NCBI GenBank assembly: GCA_004553545.1
Contig: SFLD01000058.1
Span: 1-11,814, forward strand
DNA from: Clostridiales bacterium
Lineage (GTDB): Bacteria; Bacillota; Clostridia; Oscillospirales; Oscillospiraceae
DNA: 11,814 nucleotides
Reading direction: 5' to 3'
Part shown: one piece after another, positions 6,746-11,814 of the stretch
How the letters are laid out: every line of letters starts with the position of its first letter
How positions within the stretch are numbered: the first letter of the stretch is position 1
Position numbers and translations under genes: made by a program
Notes under the pieces: model-generated
What the model saw: only the letters and a program-made list of their open reading frames with translations
Told to the model about the DNA's origin: nothing
Databases searched by the model: none

Positions 6746-6920
6746 AAAACCTCTATCAACTCCTGGAAAACCGGGCGGAGACGGAGCCCTGCCCCTGCCT
6801 GAACACCGGAAATCTCCCGCAGCGGGCCTCGGGCCACCGCCCTCTGCTCCCAGGTCACGGCCCAGAACACGGAAGCCATCCAGTACCTGACCCTCATCGG
6901 CGGATAATGTCCCATATGCG
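6746..6920 (+). other. Possible orphan 3' coding remnant; otherwise empty
   Basis: No complete gene. In one plus-strand frame, 6803-6907 encodes 34 residues ending ATALCSQVTAQNTEAIQYL and then TLIGG before a TAA stop. This reads like the natural tail of a protein, but a TGA in frame at 6800-6802, the lack of a start and the repeat just upstream leave no body for it. It may be a decayed gene end left behind by the repeats, or chance. I could not assign a family. Confidence 0.25.
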
Positions 6921-6951
6921 AAAAGAGGAAGCGGAATACCGCTTCCTCTTT
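6921..6951 (-). terminator. Intrinsic terminator after the AI-2E family gene
   Basis: A perfect 13-bp stem, AAAGAGGAAGCGG (6922-6934) with CCGCTTCCTCTTT (6939-6951), loop AATA. It begins two bases past the stop codon of the minus-strand gene. Read on the minus strand it runs out into CTTTTCGC. It shares 26 identical bases (6926-6951) with the terminator of hppA. Confidence 0.8.
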
Positions 6952-6953
6952 CC

Positions 6954-8105
6954 TTATTCCGTTTCCTGGGGCGGATCTTCCGGTGCCGGCTTCCCGCCGT
7001 CCGCCGTGCTCCGGTCCTTGGCGGCCAACCGCCGGTTCGTCCCCTGTCCGATGAGCTGGTAGATCACCGCCGTCAGCGGGATGAAGAAGATGATGCCCAC
7101 GAGGCCGAAGAGCTGCCCGCCCAGCAGGGCGGCCACCAGGGTCCAGACGGGGGCAAGCCCCACGGAGCCCCCCACCACGTGGGGATAGATGAACTGGTTC
7201 TCCACGAACTGCACCGCCTGATAGACGATGATGCAGAGGATGGTCTTCTCCGGCTCCGCCAGTAGGGTCAGCAGCGCCCCAATGGCGCAGGAGCTGAAGG
7301 CTCCCACATAGGGGATGAAGGCCAGCACCGCTGTCAAGACCGCCGTCAGCGCGGCGTAGGGGATGCGGAAAACGGAGAAGGCCGCGAAGATGAGGCTCCC
7401 CAGGATCACCACCTCCACGCACTGGCCGGAGAGGAAGCGGGCGTAGGTGTCGTGGGTCAGGGCCGCCACGGCGCAGATCCGGTCCGCCGCCGTCTCCCGG
7501 AGGGCGGCGTAGAGGAGCTTGCGGCACTGACGCCCCAGGTCCCGCTTGCCGAGAAGCACGTAGAACATGATGACGAGCGCGAAGGCCGCGTTTACCGCCA
7601 CGCTCACCGTGGAGCTGGCTACCGTCACGATGCCGCCGATGAGGCTCCCGGCCCCGGTGAGGGCCTTTTCCAGGAGCGTGCGCCAGTCGTTGGCGGCGAA
7701 CCAATCGGTGACGGCCCCGGTGTCCAGGCCCAGATCCGAGAGCTTCCGGGCCCACTGGGGCCAGCGCGTCCGCACCTCGCTCGCGATGCTGCCAAGGCTC
7801 CGGGCCAGCTCCGGCACCGCGAGACGCAGGGCCAGGGCCAGCACCGCCGCGATGACCAGCAGCGTCAGCCCCAGGCTGAGGCCGTCCAGCAGGGCCTGCT
7901 TCGCCTTGGGCAGCCAGCGCCGCAGGAGCTTTTCAAAGCCGTTCATGGGCACACTCAGCACGAACGCCGCCAGCAGCCCCGCCAGAATGGGCGTCAGCAG
8001 GCTCCCCAGCCAGCCCAGCGCCCCCCAGACCTTGTCGAGATTCATCAGCCCGGCGTACAGCGCCACGCCGAAGGCCACCAGAAGATAGGTTTCCTTCCGC
8101 TTCAT
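6954..8105 (-). CDS. AI-2E/PerM (UPF0118) family transporter-like membrane protein
   Basis: 383 residues with an N-terminal double membrane segment (LLVAFGVALYAGLM; LLTPILAGLLAAFVLSVPMN). A soluble stretch rich in charged residues follows (about 110-160), then a run of hydrophobic segments, with the family-typical FIPYVGAFSSCAIGALLTLL, QFVENQFIYPHVVGGSVGL and GLVGIIFFIPLTAVIYQL. The pattern fits the eight-helix AI-2E family (Pfam PF01594). Named members have been linked to autoinducer-2 export, Na+/H+ antiport or permease roles, so the substrate here is unknown. The polar tail ends EDPPQETE. The start at 8105 is supported by AAGGGGG (plus strand 8112-8118), 6 bases away. It has its own promoter and terminator, so it is a single-gene unit downstream of hppA. 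Confidence 0.88.
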   Translation of the reverse strand: MKRKETYLLVAFGVALYAGLMNLDKVWGALGWLGSLLTPILAGLLAAFVLSVPMNGFEKLLRRWLPKAKQALLDGLSLGLTLLVIAAVLALALRLAVPELARSLGSIASEVRTRWPQWARKLSDLGLDTGAVTDWFAANDWRTLLEKALTGAGSLIGGIVTVASSTVSVAVNAAFALVIMFYVLLGKRDLGRQCRKLLYAALRETAADRICAVAALTHDTYARFLSGQCVEVVILGSLIFAAFSVFRIPYAALTAVLTAVLAFIPYVGAFSSCAIGALLTLLAEPEKTILCIIVYQAVQFVENQFIYPHVVGGSVGLAPVWTLVAALLGGQLFGLVGIIFFIPLTAVIYQLIGQGTNRRLAAKDRSTADGGKPAPEDPPQETE

Positions 8106-8141
8106 GCAAGTCCCCCTTTGGGTCAGTTTACGATCGCTTCT

Positions 8142-8170
8142 ATTTTCCTAGAACCCCGGGCAAAAGTCAA
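8142..8170 (-). promoter_or_regulatory. Candidate promoter for the AI-2E family gene
   Basis: Read on the minus strand: -35 TTGACT (8170-8165), a 17-base spacer, -10 GAAAAT (8147-8142). The -35 begins seven bases past the T-tract of the hppA terminator, which fits separate transcription of the two genes. The -10 matches only four of six positions. Confidence 0.5.
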
Positions 8171-8177
8171 GCCCGGC

Positions 8178-8212
8178 AAAAAAAAAGGAAGCGGAATACC
8201 GCTTCCTCTTTT
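8178..8212 (-). terminator. Intrinsic terminator after hppA
   Basis: GGAAGCGG (8187-8194) pairs with CCGCTTCC (8199-8206), loop AATA. On the minus strand the stem is followed by nine T residues (plus-strand A-run 8178-8186), an excellent release tract. 8186-8211 is identical to 6926-6951, the terminator of the next gene. Confidence 0.88.
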
Positions 8213-8227
8213 CTGATTTCATTCCTC

Positions 8228-10213
<1,986 letters not shown>

Positions 10214-10282
10214 TTCTTTCCACTCCTTAAATCATAGGTTTGCCCGGAAGCCGCAGCCTTCGGGCGGTCGTTGAATGTCAAT

Positions 10283-10310
10283 ATTTTAGCACAGCGGCAG
10301 AGGTTTTCAA
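10283..10310 (-). promoter_or_regulatory. Sigma-A type promoter for hppA, extended -10
   Basis: On the minus strand: -35 TTGAAA (10310-10305), a 16-base spacer, -10 TAAAAT (10288-10283) with TGC directly before it (extended -10). Transcription should start near 10276. The roughly 60-base leader contains an imperfect GC-rich hairpin (10242-10265) between promoter and ribosome binding site; its role is unknown. Confidence 0.7.
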
Positions 10311-10599
10311 GGAAATCTTGCCTTTTTGTGCGCAACGTTTTCTGTTTTTTACGTTTCCAACAAAAATGAAAGTCGTGCTCCAAAAATTTTGGTCTCTTTG
10401 CAAAGAAACGGAATTTTTCCGTCCCAGACGCAAACGTTTCCGCGGTGGAGGGACAGTTTCCCTGTTGACAGGCTCCCTCCGGTGGTTGGAAAAATGTTCC
10501 GTTTTTCTCCCCGCCGCCCAGGATCGGAGGCGGTCCGCCGGGGCCGGTGTAGGGGCCGCGGTCCCGCCCGGAGCGGAAAACTTTTTCCCGCCGCCGGGA
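10311..10599. other. Non-coding spacer between the divergent hppA and mntP promoters
   Basis: About 290 bases without a convincing gene. It mixes AT-rich patches (10320-10420) with GC-rich hairpins: ACGGAA-TTT-TTCCGT (10408-10422), and GGAGGGA (10447-10453) pairing with TCCCTCC (10474-10480) around an inner CCTGT-TG-ACAGG (10461-10472). The short open frames here have no recognisable features. Confidence 0.5.
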
Positions 10600-10628
10600 T
10601 TGACAAGCTCCCGGAAATAGCGTATAGT
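10600..10628 (+). promoter_or_regulatory. Strong sigma-A promoter for the mntP riboswitch transcript
   Basis: Consensus -35 TTGACA (10600-10605), a 17-base spacer, -10 TATAGT (10623-10628, five of six). The predicted start near 10635 falls exactly at the first base of riboswitch helix P1, so the whole aptamer is made at once with no extra leader. Confidence 0.85.
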
Positions 10629-10635
10629 GAAAAGA

Positions 10636-10726
10636 CTTTGAGGGAGTAGGTGGCGCCTTCGGCGCGGCAAGTCAACATACTGGCGGCGCGCGCCGCCTGG
10701 CTTGTCTGAAACAGCGAGACTCAAGG
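10636..10726 (+). promoter_or_regulatory. yybP-ykoY family Mn2+ riboswitch (aptamer)
   Basis: Binds Mn2+ in the nascent RNA and controls Mn2+ homeostasis genes. The class hallmarks are visible: the conserved GGGAGTAG stretch (10642-10649) right after P1, the second conserved stretch GTCAACATACT (10671-10681), and GAAACAGCGAGACTCAAGG (10708-10726) closing P1. P1 is CTTTGAG (10636-10642) with CTCAAGG (10720-10726). Two hairpins fill the arms: GCGCC-TTC-GGCGC (10653-10665) and the palindrome GGCGGCGCGCGCCGCC (10682-10697). The gene downstream is mntP, the classical partner of this class. Identification comes from motif recall and context, not a covariance-model search. Confidence 0.9.
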
Positions 10727-10757
10727 GTTGGCTTTGCCGCGCCCTGGGTCTCTTTTT
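10716..10757 (+). terminator. Riboswitch-controlled intrinsic terminator (expression platform)
   Basis: GAGACTCA-A-GGG (10716-10727) pairs with CCCTGGGTCTC (10742-10752): 11 bp with one bulged A and one U-G pair, then TTTTT (10753-10757). The left arm includes bases 10720-10726, which are also the 3' strand of aptamer helix P1. The two folds therefore exclude each other: Mn2+-stabilised P1 should prevent the terminator, giving an ON switch for mntP. Confidence 0.8.
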
Positions 10758-10811
10758 CTATGCCTGCCCCGGGGCCGCGGCGCATATACTTGCCGGGAGG
10801 ATACTTTAACT

Positions 10812-11387
10812 ATGAGCATTCTGGAACTCTTTCTCATCGCCGTGGGCCTCTCCATGGACGCCTTCGCCGTCTCCGTCTGCAAGGGTCTTGCCACCCGGCA
10901 GCTGCGATGTCGGCATTACCTCATCATCGGCACCTGGTTCGGCGGCTTCCAGGCCCTGATGCCGAGCCTGGGCTACCTCCTGGGCTCCACCTTTGAGAGC
11001 TACATCACCGCCATCGACCACTGGGTGGCCTTCGTCCTGCTCTGCCTCATCGGCGGCAGCATGGTGAAGGAGGCCCGGTCCGACGACGAGGAGGCCGGGG
11101 CGGACAACAGCTCCTTCGCCTTCAAGACCATGCTGCTGCTGGCCGTGGCCACCAGCATCGACGCCCTGGCCGTGGGCGTCACCTTCGCCCTGCTGCCGGG
11201 GGTCAACATCGTGGCCGCCGTCAGCTTCATCGGCTGCACCACCTTCATCCTCTCCGCCGCGGGACTGAAGGTCGGCAACGTCTTCGGCCTCAGGTATAAG
11301 TCCCGGGCGGAGCTCACCGGCGGCATCATCCTGATCCTCATGGGCTGCAAGATCCTGCTGGAACACCTGGGGATCCTGAGCTTCTGA
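10812..11387 (+). CDS. mntP: Manganese exporter MntP
   Basis: Inner-membrane Mn2+ efflux pump (formerly YebN, DUF204), 191 residues, normal for the family. It has six predicted helices in two repeats. Each repeat carries the conserved acidic signature: GLSMDAFAVSVCKGL with Asp16, and ATSIDALAVGVTF with Asp117; E. coli MntP needs the equivalent aspartates. A polar loop (EARSDDEEAGADNSS, 87-101) separates the halves. I chose the ATG at 10812 because the protein then begins in the family way (MSILELFLIAVGLSMDA) and follows GGGAGG (10795-10800) by 11 bases. The longer open frame starting at 10728 would begin inside the riboswitch terminator and has no ribosome binding site. Expression is predicted to be Mn2+-induced by the leader. 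No clear terminator follows the stop. Confidence 0.96.
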   Translation: MSILELFLIAVGLSMDAFAVSVCKGLATRQLRCRHYLIIGTWFGGFQALMPSLGYLLGSTFESYITAIDHWVAFVLLCLIGGSMVKEARSDDEEAGADNSSFAFKTMLLLAVATSIDALAVGVTFALLPGVNIVAAVSFIGCTTFILSAAGLKVGNVFGLRYKSRAELTGGIILILMGCKILLEHLGILSF

Positions 11388-11427
11388 GACCGGGCGGGCA
11401 AAAAATCGGAAAAATGCAGGAAAAGAC

Positions 11428-11457
11428 TTGACAAACGCCCGCGTTTCCTGTTATAGT
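11428..11457 (+). promoter_or_regulatory. Promoter of the tRNA cluster
   Basis: -35 TTGACA (11428-11433, consensus), an 18-base spacer, -10 TATAGT (11452-11457) with TGT before it (extended -10). It lies 29 bases before the first tRNA, as expected for a strong stable-RNA promoter. No terminator separates it from mntP. Confidence 0.8.
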
Positions 11458-11485
11458 AATCCGTGCCCGCTGAAAGGCGCAGTAT

Positions 11486-11562
11486 GGCGGCATAGCTCAG
11501 TTGGCTAGAGCATGCGGTTCATACCCGCAGTGTCCCCGGTTCGAATCCAGGTGCCGCTACCA
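11486..11562 (+). tRNA. tRNA-Met (CAT), elongator type, CCA encoded
   Basis: 77 bases. The acceptor stem GGCGGCA/TGCCGCT has a G1-U72 pair, as in the B. subtilis elongator tRNA-Met. The D arm is GCTC...GAGC, the anticodon stem TGCGG/CCGCA with loop TTCATAC, and the anticodon CAT is at 11520-11522. It lacks the GGG/CCC anticodon stem of initiator tRNA and does not resemble tRNA-Ile2. An oddity: the T stem CCCGG/CCAGG has one C-A mismatch in its middle pair. Confidence 0.93.
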
Positions 11563-11566
11563 CCGT

Positions 11567-11606
11567 CCCACGGAACGCGAGTTCCGTGGGCACCCTTCGG
11601 GGAAGG
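11567..11606 (+). other. Hairpins in the tRNA-Met/tRNA-Glu spacer
   Basis: CCCACGGAAC-GCGA-GTTCCGTGGG (11567-11590) is a perfect 10-bp stem with a GNRA tetraloop, followed by CCTTC-GGG-GAAGG (11594-11606). Neither has a T-tract, so they are not typical terminators. They could guide processing of the tRNA precursor or be an inserted palindromic repeat. Confidence 0.5.
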
Positions 11607-11616
11607 AATTGGATAT

Positions 11617-11691
11617 GGCCCGTTGGTCAAGTGGTTAAGACACGGCCCTTTCACGGCTGTAACATGGGTTCGAATCCCGTACGGGTCACCA
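11617..11691 (+). tRNA. tRNA-Glu (TTC), CCA encoded
   Basis: 75 bases. Acceptor stem GGCCCGT/ACGGGTC with one G-U pair, anticodon stem CGGCC/GGCTG, loop CTTTCAC, anticodon TTC at 11650-11652. The T arm is TGGG-TTCGAAT-CCCG and the end is ACCA. It is very close to Bacillus-type tRNA-Glu as I remember it. Confidence 0.95.
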
Positions 11692-11717
11692 TTTCTAAAA
11701 ACCGCATACCGCTTCAT

Positions 11718-11794
11718 GGAGGCTTAGCTCAGCTGGTTAGAGCGCATGCTTCACACGCATGAGGCCACTGGTTCGAGTCCAGTAGTCTCCACCA
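11718..11794 (+). tRNA. tRNA-Val (CAC), CCA encoded
   Basis: 77 bases. Acceptor stem GGAGGCT/AGTCTCC (one G-U), D arm GCTC...GAGC, anticodon stem CATGC/GCATG with loop TTCACAC, anticodon CAC at 11752-11754. The T arm is CTGG-TTCGAGT-CCAG and the end is ACCA. It lies 26 bases after tRNA-Glu. The cluster may continue past the window, since no terminator is seen in the last 20 bases. Confidence 0.94.
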
Positions 11795-11814
11795 AAAATC
11801 ACCGGAATCACTTG

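Noticed and set aside
10549..10575. Sixth GTAGGG unit
   Set aside because: GTAGGGGCCG is present, but positions 5-26 do not pair as in the other units, so it is probably a chance match or a dead remnant.
10728..10811. Longer mntP start at 10728
   Set aside because: The extra 28 residues would be encoded by the riboswitch terminator and do not fit the family N-terminus; the ATG at 10812 has the ribosome binding site.

Overview
The window looks like ordinary chromosome from a GC-rich, anaerobic, low-oxygen Firmicute. An Oscillospiraceae-type gut clostridium is my best guess, but this is inference. The support is: strong AGGAGG-type ribosome binding sites, sigma-A type promoters, pyruvate:ferredoxin oxidoreductase, a membrane pyrophosphatase with Na+-pump hallmarks, tRNA genes that encode their CCA ends and resemble Bacillus/Clostridium tRNAs, and intergenic palindromic repeats. 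No plasmid, phage, CRISPR or defence genes are seen.

Layout: (1) 1-1341, minus: the N-terminal 447 codons of nifJ, running off the left edge, with an extended -10 promoter about 190 bases upstream of its start. (2) 1857-5984, plus: comM (broken by a frameshift/small deletion near 2619), then thiI and cinA. The last two form an operon with its own promoter and a strong terminator. (3) 5985-6953: about 970 bases between convergent genes, filled with palindromic repeats. These include five copies of one 27-base unit (GTAGGG plus a palindrome), a 210-base element with TGTCAT/ATGACA ends, and a possible orphan reading-frame tail. (4) 6954-10213, minus: an AI-2E/PerM-family membrane protein and hppA, each with its own promoter and each followed by a terminator built on the same 26-base sequence. 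(5) 10600-11387, plus: a complete Mn2+ control unit made of promoter, yybP-ykoY riboswitch, intrinsic terminator and mntP. (6) 11428-11794, plus: a strong promoter driving tRNA-Met(CAT), tRNA-Glu(TTC) and tRNA-Val(CAC).

How the genes fit together: nifJ and hppA belong to fermentative energy metabolism (reduced ferredoxin from pyruvate; PPi-driven ion pumping). thiI and cinA are tRNA/thiamine sulfur transfer and nucleotide repair. comM and cinA are both linked to natural transformation in other bacteria, so the broken comM matters. mntP is a Mn2+ exporter that the leader sequence predicts is switched on by Mn2+. I found no clearly new gene system. The most unusual material is the repeat field at 6027-6745 and the comM lesion.
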